Below are positions 1 to 7,912 of a stretch of DNA of 39,700 nucleotides, piece after piece (positions within the stretch are counted from its first letter, which is position 1; every line of letters starts with the position of its first letter). The DNA is taken from contig CAZKMM010000006.1 in the NCBI GenBank assembly GCA_964553915.1, positions 1 to 39,700 on the forward strand, in the 5' to 3' direction. Under the pieces are notes generated by a model. That model did not search any database and was not told the origin of the DNA. It saw nothing but the letters and a program-made list of their open reading frames with translations. The stretch comes from CAZKMM01 sp964553915 (GTDB taxonomy: Bacteria > RBG-13-61-14 > DRUE01). The translations under genes and the position numbers were made by a program.

Positions 1-69
1 ATCAGTTGATTTATCATAATTCTAAATATCCTTCGCATATTATATTGCCAGTAATTCCGAGATGATAAA

Positions 70-432
70 TTAGCTAATTCCTAAAGTGTATAAAAGTTTT
101 AATTCTAACTCTGAAATTTGTTTATCATTAAGTCTGCCGATTTTCTTATTTAATCTGGTTTTATCAACCGCTCGGATCTGATGGCAAAGAATTATAGAAT
201 CTTTCTCTAATCCGTTCTCTTTGCTTTTCGGAATAAATAGAGCATATGGCAATCCTTTCCTTTTTAAATTTGAAGTAAAAGGAAGCACTATAACTGTTTT
301 AACTTGGTTGGTCACTTCATCGTTTTGAAAAACTACCCCTGGTCTTGATTTTTTGATTTCACTCCTTTTGGAATTTAGGCTGAAATCAATAATAAAAATA
401 TTTCCGGTGTAGACCTTTTTAATCTTCTTCAT
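70..432 (-). CDS. PemK/MazF-family endoribonuclease toxin
   Basis: This 120-residue protein matches the PemK/MazF family, sequence-specific mRNA interferases of type II toxin-antitoxin systems. The N-terminal strand G10-N-I-F-I-I-D-F, the SRPGVVFQND block (R30 is the expected catalytic arginine) and TVIVLPFTSN (T53/S54 expected catalytic hydroxyl) are all in place, so the enzyme looks intact. Its length is normal for the family (about 110-120). It is the second gene of a leftward pair and its ATG lies inside the 3' end of the upstream gene (14-bp overlap), the usual antitoxin-then-toxin order. There is no good Shine-Dalgarno, so translation is probably coupled. The locus is visibly more AT-rich than the rest of the window, which suggests recent acquisition. 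Family call is firm; toxicity is inferred. Confidence 0.88.
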   Translation of the reverse strand: MKKIKKVYTGNIFIIDFSLNSKRSEIKKSRPGVVFQNDEVTNQVKTVIVLPFTSNLKRKGLPYALFIPKSKENGLEKDSIILCHQIRAVDKTRLNKKIGRLNDKQISELELKLLYTLGIS

Positions 433-1183
433 TTTCTAACATTTCTAGATACTCTTTTAATCCTTCTTCACTAAGCTCAACATCTTCCTTGGTAAATAAG
501 GAGATTGAGACAGAAGATTTTTTAGGGAATTTTTTAGGTCTGGAAATACTGGCTAACTTTTTAATTAGATGATAGTATTCAACAACAATCTGATTTAAGC
601 GGTCAATAGCTATGTCTAAAAATTTTGCTCTTTTAGGTTTAATCTTCTTTTCCAGAACTAAAAAAATAAAGATAAGGTAGAAATCCACTGCACTGGCAAG
701 CTGGCTCATTTTTTTTGATTTAACTGGGGAAAGAGACTGGGATTCGTCCTTGTAAATAAGTTGAAAAATATTTTTATTAGCAGTTTTAATACTATATAAA
801 ATGAAATCTAAATTTGCCGATTTTTTGAATTTTAAATATTTTTTGTTCTTTTTGACAGTTTCACTAAGTATTTCTAACAATTTAACCAAATCTTGCTCAA
901 GCTTTGAAAAATTATCTCTATAAACCGTAAAAATATTTAAAATTACAGCGAGTCGCAGGTAAGTGAATATTGGTAAATATTCCTTTATTTTCTTTGAGAA
1001 CTCTTCTTCATTCTTAGATAAAGCTAAAGGTAAAAATATCTCATTTTTCACTAGGTCTAAAAAATCTTCCATAAACCGATAATGGGGGGCTGAAAATTGT
1101 TTTTTGAATGGTTTAATTGAAGATGTAGTCAAAGGAATGGAATATCCACTTTGTCTTTCTGCAAATTCAACCCCTTTTCGCAT
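419..1183 (-). CDS. Unrecognised 254-aa helical protein, putative antitoxin partner of the MazF-like toxin
   Basis: I do not recognise a family. The protein is Lys/Glu-rich and appears mostly alpha-helical, with a hydrophobic stretch near residues 168-180 (FYLIFIFLVLEKK) that could be a buried helix. The last 25 residues are acidic (EDVELSEEGLKEYLEMLENEED), resembling the flexible acidic tails by which MazE-type antitoxins wrap a MazF toxin. It precedes and overlaps the toxin gene by 14 bp, the position normally held by the antitoxin, but ordinary MazE-like antitoxins are only about 70-100 residues. There is no obvious N-terminal DNA-binding domain such as AbrB or ribbon-helix-helix. The start ATG has AGAGG six nt upstream. 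The antitoxin role rests on context and the tail only. Confidence 0.6.
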   Translation of the reverse strand: MRKGVEFAERQSGYSIPLTTSSIKPFKKQFSAPHYRFMEDFLDLVKNEIFLPLALSKNEEEFSKKIKEYLPIFTYLRLAVILNIFTVYRDNFSKLEQDLVKLLEILSETVKKNKKYLKFKKSANLDFILYSIKTANKNIFQLIYKDESQSLSPVKSKKMSQLASAVDFYLIFIFLVLEKKIKPKRAKFLDIAIDRLNQIVVEYYHLIKKLASISRPKKFPKKSSVSISLFTKEDVELSEEGLKEYLEMLENEED

Positions 1184-1201
1184 TATCCGCCTCTGGGGTA
1201 T

Positions 1202-1230
1202 AATTTAGCAAAATTGAGCCGGGATTTCAA
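1202..1230 (-). promoter_or_regulatory. Candidate sigma-70 promoter for the toxin-antitoxin-like operon
   Basis: On the minus strand TTGAAA (1225-1230) is followed after 17 bp by TAAATT (1202-1207), about 18 bp upstream of the start codon at 1183. Spacing is optimal and the leader carries an AGAGG Shine-Dalgarno. Inference from consensus match only. Confidence 0.5.
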
Positions 1231-1270
1231 TTTAAGTTTTTATTTTATCTATTAAACTTTATTGGTGAAA

Positions 1271-2215
1271 ATGGTAGATGATAAAATAATTATAATTTCA
1301 GGTCCCACTGCTACGGGAAAGAGTCGGCTGGCAATTGAGCTTGCCCTCTGGCTGAGAGAGCAGGGGTATCCTGCAGAGATTATCAGTGCTGATTCTGCCC
1401 AGGTATATCGGTATATGGATATTGGGACAGATAAACTCCCAGCTGAGGAAAGAAAAGGCATCCCTCATCATTTAATTGATGTGGTTGAGCCGGACCAGCC
1501 TTTTGATGCAATGAAATTCCGCACCCTTGCTTTAAAAGAGATTGAGCGGATTGGTAAAGAAGGAGGTATTCCCATCATTGTTGGGGGCACTGGCTTCTGG
1601 ATTCGGGTGCTGATTTACGGGCTTTTTACAGGTCCGGGAAGAAGCCCGGAAATCCGGGCAGAATTAAAAAAGCTGGCAGAGGAGCGGGGCAGATGGTATC
1701 TTCACCAGCTTTTAGAAAAAATTGACCCGGCTTCTGCCCGGAGGATTCATCCCAATGATATTCAGCGTCTGATTCGTGCTTTGGAGGTGTATCAGCTTAC
1801 TGGCAAGCCCCTGAGCGAGCATTTTGGGGAAAAAGCCTCTTCTGGTCTCAATGTTCTTCATTTTGCCTTAAATCTTGAGCGCAATTTACTATATCAGCGA
1901 ATCAATCAACGAGTAGATGAAATGATGAAGCGAGGATTTTTGGAAGAGGTGAAAAGGCTTCGGGAGATGGGCTATGGTCCGGAGCTGGAGAGCCAGAAAA
2001 TTATTGGCTACCGCCAGCTTCATTCTCATTTAGATGGCAGGCTCACTCTGGAAAAAGCAGTGCACGAGATTAAAAAGCAAACCCGTCATTATGCCCGCAG
2101 GCAGTTGGTCTGGCTTCGGGGAGAGAAGGACCTTGTCTGGCTTGACCCTCTTAAAGAAAAAGACAAAGTCTTTGAAAAAAGCCAGCAATTTATCAGGGAG
2201 GAAGAAAATGAATAA
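1271..2215 (+). CDS. miaA: tRNA dimethylallyltransferase MiaA
   Basis: MiaA transfers the dimethylallyl group to N6 of adenosine 37 in tRNAs that read UNN codons. The P-loop GPTATGKS is near residue 10, followed by the DMAPP/tRNA-binding features ISADSAQVYRYMDIGTDK, GIPHHLIDVVEPD and PIIVGGTGFW, and the C-terminal QKIIGYRQL and KKQTRHYARRQLVWLR motifs that contact tRNA. Length (314 aa from the ATG) is normal. In-frame TTG (1262) and GTG (1265) lie just upstream; the ATG at 1271 is chosen because MiaA proteins usually begin only a few residues before the P-loop. No clear Shine-Dalgarno exists for any of the three. The 3' end overlaps the sialidase-like gene by 8 bp (ATGAATAA). Confidence 0.95.
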   Translation: MVDDKIIIISGPTATGKSRLAIELALWLREQGYPAEIISADSAQVYRYMDIGTDKLPAEERKGIPHHLIDVVEPDQPFDAMKFRTLALKEIERIGKEGGIPIIVGGTGFWIRVLIYGLFTGPGRSPEIRAELKKLAEERGRWYLHQLLEKIDPASARRIHPNDIQRLIRALEVYQLTGKPLSEHFGEKASSGLNVLHFALNLERNLLYQRINQRVDEMMKRGFLEEVKRLREMGYGPELESQKIIGYRQLHSHLDGRLTLEKAVHEIKKQTRHYARRQLVWLRGEKDLVWLDPLKEKDKVFEKSQQFIREEENE

Positions 2216-3233
2216 AGCTCTACTTTTTCTGGTCTTTTTTCTTTTTGCTCTTTCAGTTAAAGCAGAATTTGAAAAAGGACTGATTTTTCAGCCAACATCC
2301 AAACTACCATCCAATCATGCTTCTACTTTAATTGCTCTTCCAGATGGCGACCTGCTCTGTGTCTGGTATGCCGGGAAAAGAGAGGGGGCGCCGGATGTGG
2401 CTCTTTATTTAAGCAGGTATGAAAAAGAAAAAGGGAGCTGGAGCCAGCCCCGGCTTTTGATTGATACTCCTGATAAACCTGAGGGCAATCCTGTGCTTTT
2501 TTATGCCCCGGATGGGAAAGTCTGGCTCTTTTTTGTGACCATTGAGGGCTTAAACTGGACAATGGCAAGCATTAAATACACCATTTCAGAAGACGGAGGA
2601 AAGACTTTTGGAGCGGTCAAATACTTTCGCAAGAAATGGGGCTGGATGCCCAGAAATCATATTCTGGTTTTATCCAGTGGAGAATGGCTTTTTCCGCTTT
2701 ATGATGAAGTTTTCTGCAATGCGGTTTTTATGCTTTCCCGGGATGGAGGAAAGAGCTGGGAAAAGGCAGGAAGGATTAAATCTCTTCCCGGAAATATACA
2801 GCCCGCGGTAGTGGAGCTATCTGATGGTAGGCTTTTGGCTTTAATGCGCACCTGCGGAAGAGGGAGCTATATCTGGCGAGCTTATTCCCAAGATAAAGGA
2901 TTTACCTGGAGTAAACCGGAGCAAATAGAGCTTCCCAATCCCAATGCCGGGATTGACCTGCTCAAGCTCCGCACAGGTGAGCTGGTTGTTGCTTATAATG
3001 ACTCCCAGAGAAAAAGAACCCCTCTTTCTTTTGCCATCTCCACTGACAATGGCAAAAGCTGGAAAAAGGTCTATGACATAGAGACTGAAAATGGCGAATT
3101 CTCCTATCCCAGCCTTGCCCAGGCTCCAGATGGGAAAATCTGGATGACTTATACCTGGAAGCGAAAGTCAATTGGATGGATAAGATTTGACCGAGAATGG
3201 CTTTTAGACAAGCTAAATTCCCCCGGCAGATAA
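2208..3233 (+). CDS. Secreted sialidase-like (BNR/Asp-box) protein
   Basis: This 341-residue protein belongs to the exo-alpha-sialidase / BNR-repeat superfamily with a six-bladed beta-propeller. It starts with a Sec signal peptide (MNKALLFLVFFLFALSVKA, likely cleavage after Ala19). Asp-box motifs recur: SEDGGKTF, SRDGGKSW, SQDKGFTW and STDNGKSW. Candidate catalytic arginines occur in YAGKREG near the N-terminus and in LMRTCGRGSYIWR in the middle. The ATG at 2208 is preferred over an upstream in-frame start because it carries the GGGAGGAAG Shine-Dalgarno and begins exactly at the signal peptide. It is coupled to miaA by an 8-bp overlap, although the functions look unrelated. Substrate is unknown; many members act on sugars other than sialic acid. 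Confidence 0.82.
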   Translation: MNKALLFLVFFLFALSVKAEFEKGLIFQPTSKLPSNHASTLIALPDGDLLCVWYAGKREGAPDVALYLSRYEKEKGSWSQPRLLIDTPDKPEGNPVLFYAPDGKVWLFFVTIEGLNWTMASIKYTISEDGGKTFGAVKYFRKKWGWMPRNHILVLSSGEWLFPLYDEVFCNAVFMLSRDGGKSWEKAGRIKSLPGNIQPAVVELSDGRLLALMRTCGRGSYIWRAYSQDKGFTWSKPEQIELPNPNAGIDLLKLRTGELVVAYNDSQRKRTPLSFAISTDNGKSWKKVYDIETENGEFSYPSLAQAPDGKIWMTYTWKRKSIGWIRFDREWLLDKLNSPGR

Positions 3234-3257
3234 GAAAAAAACCGCTTCGGGGACCGC

Positions 3258-3285
3258 TTGACTTTTCTTTAAAAGCTGTTATCTT
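3258..3285 (+). promoter_or_regulatory. Candidate promoter for rplC
   Basis: TTGACT (3258-3263), a 16-bp spacer and TATCTT (3280-3285) precede rplC. The same -10 sequence, TATCTT, occurs upstream of mqnE. It gives the solitary L3 gene its own promoter and a leader of about 20 nt with a GGGAG ribosome-binding site. Confidence 0.5.
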
Positions 3286-3311
3286 ATGCCAAAAAATTGG
3301 GAGTGGTGGAG

Positions 3312-4007
3312 ATGATTCCGGGACTTTTAGGCAAAAAGCTGGGGATGAGCACGGTATTTGACCAGGAAGGAAATGCGATTCCAGTTACGCTATTAGAGGT
3401 TGGTCCCTGTGTGGTGATTCAGGTAAAGACTTCGGAACGAGATGGATATTATGCGGTTCAGCTCGGCTTTGACGAGAAGAAGCCCAAACGCACCACCAAG
3501 CCTTTGCTCGGGCATTTTCAAAAGGCGCAGACCACGCCCAAACGATTTGTTCGGGAAATTCGCTTGAGTGAAGATTTTTCAGAAGAATTAAAACCCGGTC
3601 AGCCCATTAAGTTAGATGAAGTTTTTAAACCAGGAGATTATGTTGATGTTATTGGCTGGAGCAAGGGAAGAGGATTTCAGGGGGTTGTAAAAAGATGGGG
3701 GTTTGCTGGCGCCCCTGCCGGGCATGGCACCCATGAATATTTTCGGCATGGGGGTTCTATTGGTGCCAGCGCCTTACCCGGTAGGGTATTTAAGGGAAAG
3801 AAAATGCCCGGACATTATGGAGTGGAAAGAGTCACGGCTCAGAATTTAAAGGTGATAGAGGTTCGGGCAGAGGAGAATCTTTTGGTAGTAAAGGGTTCGG
3901 TGCCGGGTGCTAAGGGAAGCTATTTAATTATCAAACAGGCGGTGAAGAAGCCGAGAAGAGAAGAGCCTGAGGCTCAAAACCCGGCAGAGCAAACCACCTC
4001 TGGCTAA
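3312..4007 (+). CDS. rplC: 50S ribosomal protein L3 (uL3)
   Basis: L3 binds 23S rRNA near the 3' end and helps organise the peptidyl-transferase centre. The protein opens with PGLLGKKLGMSTVF and contains the long-loop signature (GRGFQGVVKRWGFAG, then GSIGASALPGRVFKGKKMPG) and the closing LLVVKGSVPGAKGSYLIIK strand. From the ATG at 3312 it has 231 residues, longer than the usual 205-210 because of a charged C-terminal tail (KKPRREEPEAQNPAEQTTSG). That ATG is chosen because GGGAG lies 8 nt upstream; TTG 3297, GTG 3303 and GTG 3306 are also in frame. The gene stands outside any ribosomal-protein operon, with rpsJ and rplD absent, and 1 nt separates it from the DUF362 gene. Confidence 0.95.
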   Translation: MIPGLLGKKLGMSTVFDQEGNAIPVTLLEVGPCVVIQVKTSERDGYYAVQLGFDEKKPKRTTKPLLGHFQKAQTTPKRFVREIRLSEDFSEELKPGQPIKLDEVFKPGDYVDVIGWSKGRGFQGVVKRWGFAGAPAGHGTHEYFRHGGSIGASALPGRVFKGKKMPGHYGVERVTAQNLKVIEVRAEENLLVVKGSVPGAKGSYLIIKQAVKKPRREEPEAQNPAEQTTSG

Positions 4008-4008
4008 T

Positions 4009-5154
4009 TTGAGCAAGGTTATTATTGAAAAGCTTGCGGATTATGACCTGAAAAAGCTCCGTCAATTTCTGGAAAAAGCCTTTTCTTTAATTCCCCCGGA
4101 AAAGAGAATTCGGCCTGGAGAGCGGGTTTTGGTCAAGCCGAATTTTCTCTGGCCCAAGCCAGTGGAAAGTGCGGTTTGCACTCATCCTGCAGTTATTTAT
4201 GCGACCTGCCAGATGGTTTTAGATTTAGGAGCAAAGCCGGTGATTGGTGATAGTCCCTCCCGGGGCTCGGCTCAGCTGGTAGCAGAGAAAATTGGGCTGG
4301 TGCCTTTAGCAAAAAGGCTGGGGGTTGAGATTCTAAATTTTGCTCATCTCAAGCGGGTAGAAATTAAAGAGCCCCTCAAGTATCATTTTTTAGATTTGTC
4401 AGAGGAATCTCTGGAATTTGACCGGATAATAAATCTTGCCAAATTCAAGACCCATGCTTTTTTGCTCCTTACTCTGGGGGTAAAAAATCTTTTTGGCTGT
4501 GTTGCTGGGGCGAGAAAAGCGATGTATCATCTGGAATCTGCTTATCGTGCTGACTTATTCACTTTGCTTCTTTTAGAGATTTATCGGTATTTCTCTCCCT
4601 CCCTTACCATTATGGATGGGATAATAGCAATGGAAGGAAATGGACCCAACAACGGTGAGCCGAGAAAATTAGGTTTATTTTTTGCCTCAACCGATGCTGT
4701 GGCTTTGGACCGGGTCTGTGGAGAGGTGGTAAATTTTCCCTTTGATTATAATTTAACCGCTTTTTTAGGCGAGAAATTTCAGGTGGGGAAGGGCAGGCTG
4801 GAGGAAATAGAAATAATAGGAATGGATTTAGAAGAGGTTAAAATAAAAGATTTTCAACTGCCTCATCCCGGACCTCCTGAGGGAGAGAAGATTCCCCGTC
4901 TGGCAAGGAGAATTTTCAAGAGACGGGTTTACTGGCGACCGGAATTTGACCAGGAAAAATGTCGGGCTTGCGGGATATGTGTGGAGGTTTGTCCGAGTCA
5001 GGCATTATCTCTGGTGCCCAAAGAAAGAAGAAGCAGGAAAAAAATTCAGATCGACCGCTCCCGGTGCATCAGTTGTTTTTGCTGTCAGGAGGTCTGTCCG
5101 GAGGGAGCCATTCATTCGGAGCGGGGATGGCTGGGCAGGCTCTTAATGCGGTGA
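4009..5154 (+). CDS. DUF362 domain protein with C-terminal 2x[4Fe-4S] ferredoxin domain
   Basis: This 381-residue protein has an N-terminal DUF362 domain (about residues 1-300), recognisable from VLVKPNFLWP, KFKTHAFLLLTLGVKNLFGC and MDGIIAMEGNGPNNGEPR. The C-terminus is a bacterial ferredoxin-type domain with two complete CxxCxxCxxxC motifs (C318/C321/C324/C328 and C353/C356/C359/C363). Such proteins are common in anaerobes and are thought to be redox proteins; no reaction is established. The start is a TTG one nt after the L3 stop with no Shine-Dalgarno, so it depends on translational coupling with rplC. The stop overlaps the convergent ugd gene by 12 bp. Family is certain, function unknown. 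Confidence 0.9.
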   Translation: MSKVIIEKLADYDLKKLRQFLEKAFSLIPPEKRIRPGERVLVKPNFLWPKPVESAVCTHPAVIYATCQMVLDLGAKPVIGDSPSRGSAQLVAEKIGLVPLAKRLGVEILNFAHLKRVEIKEPLKYHFLDLSEESLEFDRIINLAKFKTHAFLLLTLGVKNLFGCVAGARKAMYHLESAYRADLFTLLLLEIYRYFSPSLTIMDGIIAMEGNGPNNGEPRKLGLFFASTDAVALDRVCGEVVNFPFDYNLTAFLGEKFQVGKGRLEEIEIIGMDLEEVKIKDFQLPHPGPPEGEKIPRLARRIFKRRVYWRPEFDQEKCRACGICVEVCPSQALSLVPKERRSRKKIQIDRSRCISCFCCQEVCPEGAIHSERGWLGRLLMR

Positions 5155-6471
5155 ATTAACCGGCATTCTTCCGATAGAATAATAATCAAATCCCAGCTCT
5201 TTCATCTTTTTAGGGTCAAAAAGGTTTCTGCCGTCAAAAATGACCGGTTCTTTTAAAAGCTGTTTAATTTTTTCAAAATTCGGGCGTCGAAATTCAGACC
5301 ATTCTGTAACTATTACCAATCCGCTGGCACCTTCCAGGGTCTGGTAAGGATTTTGTCCATAAGAGATTTGTTTGCCGAAGATTCTTTTTGCATTTTCCAT
5401 TGCTACCGGGTCATAAGCCCGCACCTTTGCCCCGGATTCTAATATTTTTTTGATGATGACAATGGAAGGAGCTTCCCGCATATCATCGGTTCGGGGTTTG
5501 AAAGCCAAGCCCCAGACCGCAAATAGAAGTCCTTTGATTCTTTCGCCATAATGCTGGCGGATTCGTTCCACCAGCCTTTGCTTCTGGTTCAGGTTCACGC
5601 TCTGCACCGCTTTTAAGATTTTGGCTTCAAAGCCATTCTGCTGAGCGGTCCTGATCAGAGCATTCACATCTTTGGGAAAACAGCTTCCACCGTAGCCTAC
5701 GCCCGGAAAAAGAAACTGAAAGCCAATTCTTTTGTCGAACCCAATTCCCCTCCGCACCGAATCTATATTTGCTCCTACCCGCTCACAGATGTTCGCCATC
5801 TCATTGATAAAGCTGATCTTTGCGGCTAAAAAGGCGTTGGCAGTATATTTGGTCATTTCTGCGCTTCTTCGGTCCATCCGGATGATGGGATTTTCCGTGC
5901 GGACAAAGGGCTCGTAAATCTGCTCCATTATCTCAAAAGCTCGCTCCGAATCCGTGCCAATGATTACCCGGTCTGGCTTCATAAAATCTTCTACCGCGGC
6001 TCCTTCTTTCATAAACTCTGGATTGCTCACCACATCAAAATCATCACTTCCGCTTTCCTGTTTGATGATTTTTTCAATTTCATCGCCGGTTCCCACTGGC
6101 ACGGTGCTTTTGGTAACTATAATTTTGTATCCGTTAAGATTTTTGCCAATTCTTCGGGCGACCTGGTAAACTGCGCTCAGGTCTGCAGAGCCATCCGGCA
6201 AAGAAGGGGTTCCCACTGCGATGAAAATTACTTCAGATGATTGAATTGCCCGGTCTAAATCAGTGGTGAAACTCAGTCTTCCCTCTTTGAGATTTCTCTC
6301 AATTAATTCTTCCAGCCCCGGCTCATAAATCGGCACCTTGCCCTGTTTGAGCAGATTAATTTTTTCTTCATCAATATCTGCACAGATGACCTCATTTCCG
6401 CTTTCTGCCAGACAGGTGCCAGCTACCAGACCAACATAACCAACTCCAATTACACAGATATTCAATTTCAC
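5143..6471 (-). CDS. ugd: UDP-glucose 6-dehydrogenase
   Basis: The enzyme oxidises UDP-glucose twice with NAD+ to UDP-glucuronate, a precursor of acidic capsule or LPS sugars. The Rossmann motif GVGYVGLVAGTCLA (9-22), the central SNPEFMKEGAAVEDF block, the KYTANAFLAAKISFINE helix and the catalytic cysteine C264 in GYGGSCFPKD are present, and the C-terminal UDP-binding domain contains FAVWGLAFKPRTDDMREAPS. Its 442 residues match the family. It is the last gene of the leftward envelope-sugar operon, following the zinc-finger gene directly, and its 3' end overlaps the convergent DUF362 gene. Confidence 0.95.
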   Translation of the reverse strand: MKLNICVIGVGYVGLVAGTCLAESGNEVICADIDEEKINLLKQGKVPIYEPGLEELIERNLKEGRLSFTTDLDRAIQSSEVIFIAVGTPSLPDGSADLSAVYQVARRIGKNLNGYKIIVTKSTVPVGTGDEIEKIIKQESGSDDFDVVSNPEFMKEGAAVEDFMKPDRVIIGTDSERAFEIMEQIYEPFVRTENPIIRMDRRSAEMTKYTANAFLAAKISFINEMANICERVGANIDSVRRGIGFDKRIGFQFLFPGVGYGGSCFPKDVNALIRTAQQNGFEAKILKAVQSVNLNQKQRLVERIRQHYGERIKGLLFAVWGLAFKPRTDDMREAPSIVIIKKILESGAKVRAYDPVAMENAKRIFGKQISYGQNPYQTLEGASGLVIVTEWSEFRRPNFEKIKQLLKEPVIFDGRNLFDPKKMKELGFDYYSIGRMPVNSPH

Positions 6472-7020
6472 CTACCCCCTTTCCTGAAAAGTTTCTGCCA
6501 GCATATCAATAACTTTTTTCGGGTCAAATCCCAGATACAAAATCACACTTAAAATCTCTTTGGCTTTCTGCCAGTCCCGATGTCGGAGCGAGGAGCGAAA
6601 GCTCTGAAACAGCTCCCGAAAAGCATCTTCTAAAAGTCCCATTTCGCTGTAAGCAATTCCCAGGTCATATCGGGTCTGATAATCATCCGGAGCAATTACC
6701 TGCTCCACCCCGCGCTTAAACTCTTCAAATACCTCTTCAAAACTCGGTCCTTCTGGCTCCTCTTTAAATTTTACCCTCATTAAGAGCTGATATTTCTCGG
6801 TCAGCTCCCCTAAATCCAGATTCGCAACAATCCCACGAAAACTCTCTGAAACCGCTCGTTCTATCTCCTGACGAAGCTTTCTGTTCGCCTCTATCTCTCC
6901 CTTATGAAGCCGGGCATTATATTCCTCAATACATTCATTGCAGATATAAATTACCGGACCAGCAAAAAGTTCCTTTATCTCTCCCAAACCTTTTCCGCAA
7001 AAAGTGCAGGTTTTTTTCAT
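6472..7020 (-). CDS. ClpX-type C4 zinc-finger protein with TPR-like C-terminus
   Basis: The first 35 residues form a ClpX-type zinc-binding domain: C5-x2-C8, an 18-residue spacer, then C27-x2-C30, with the typical FAGP.VYICNECIE text. There is no AAA+ ATPase after it. Residues 100-182 look like one or two tetratricopeptide-like helical pairs (YDLGIAYSEMGLLEDAFRELF, then a KAKEILSVILYLGFD segment). The ClpX zinc domain normally binds adaptors or substrates, so this could be a free-standing adaptor or scaffold; that is inference. GGGAG precedes the ATG. It sits between rfbD and ugd in the envelope-sugar operon, adjacent to the ugd start. Confidence 0.78.
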   Translation of the reverse strand: MKKTCTFCGKGLGEIKELFAGPVIYICNECIEEYNARLHKGEIEANRKLRQEIERAVSESFRGIVANLDLGELTEKYQLLMRVKFKEEPEGPSFEEVFEEFKRGVEQVIAPDDYQTRYDLGIAYSEMGLLEDAFRELFQSFRSSLRHRDWQKAKEILSVILYLGFDPKKVIDMLAETFQERG

Positions 7021-7055
7021 TTTCTTCTCCCTTTTAGATGCTTTTTGTTAAAAAT

Positions 7056-7910
7056 TTACCTTATCCAGCCGGTTTTTTCCAGATATTCTTTAACCGCCAG
7101 CTGGTGATGGCGGATTTTTATTCCCAAAGCTTTTTGAATTTTTTCTGTGCTCAGAGCAGAATTTTTCGGTCGGCGGGCAGGAAGACCATATTCCTCTGCT
7201 CTTACTGGCACGAGCCGGGCGGTTTCTTTGCTCAGCTTAAAGACTTCCTCTGCCAGCTGATACCAGCTTACCACCCCCTGATTGGCAAAGTGATATATAC
7301 CCCTTAAGCCTTTTTCTATTGACGCTTTAATTACCCGGGCTAAATCCCGGGCATAAGTGGGCTTTCCTTTTTCATCTGCCACCACTTTTAATTGCTCTGC
7401 TCCTTCCCTCCAGCGAGAAAGAATCTTGCTGATAAAATTCTCTCCCCCCTCTCCGAACAGCCAGCTGGTGCGGATAATCAACCAGTGCTCAGCCTGTTCC
7501 TTTACCAATATCTCGCCTTCCAGCTTGCTTTTTCCGTAAATACTAAGAGGAGCAGGCTCATCTTCTTCGGTATATTCCCCGGGCTTTTCTCCATTAAAGA
7601 TATAATCTGTGGATATTTGCACCATTAAGGCAGCCACCTGCCGGGAGGCTTCTGCCAGATTTCCCGCTCCTTTGGCGTTTATCTCAAAAGCCAGTTTCTG
7701 GTGGCTCTCGCAATCATCTACCCGGGTAAAACCAGCGCAGTTGATAATTATCTCCGGTTGAGCCTGGCGGACATAATCAAAAACTTTCTCTTGCTCGGTA
7801 ATATCCAGATGAGAATGAGAAGGGGCAAGGAGCTGGTGTCCAGTTCTTTCCAGCTCCACCCCCAGAGCACTTCCTAAAAGACCGCTCCCTCCCAGAACTA
7901 AAATTTTCAT
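7056..7910 (-). CDS. rfbD: dTDP-4-dehydrorhamnose reductase RmlD
   Basis: RmlD carries out the last step of dTDP-L-rhamnose synthesis, NAD(P)H-dependent reduction of dTDP-6-deoxy-L-lyxo-4-hexulose. It is an extended short-chain dehydrogenase: nucleotide-binding GGSGLLGSAL (7-16), the STDYIFNG substrate loop (100-107) and the catalytic Y125/K129 in SIYGKSKLEGE. The sequence ARRPKNSALSTEKIQKALG near the C-terminus is typical. Length of 284 aa is normal. It lies 2 nt after rfbB in the operon. Confidence 0.95.
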   Translation of the reverse strand: MKILVLGGSGLLGSALGVELERTGHQLLAPSHSHLDITEQEKVFDYVRQAQPEIIINCAGFTRVDDCESHQKLAFEINAKGAGNLAEASRQVAALMVQISTDYIFNGEKPGEYTEEDEPAPLSIYGKSKLEGEILVKEQAEHWLIIRTSWLFGEGGENFISKILSRWREGAEQLKVVADEKGKPTYARDLARVIKASIEKGLRGIYHFANQGVVSWYQLAEEVFKLSKETARLVPVRAEEYGLPARRPKNSALSTEKIQKALGIKIRHHQLAVKEYLEKTGWIR

Positions 7911-7912
7911 AT

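Noticed and set aside
2034..2207. N-terminal extension of the sialidase-like protein
   Set aside because: It lies entirely inside miaA in another frame; the signal peptide and Shine-Dalgarno mark 2208 as the start.
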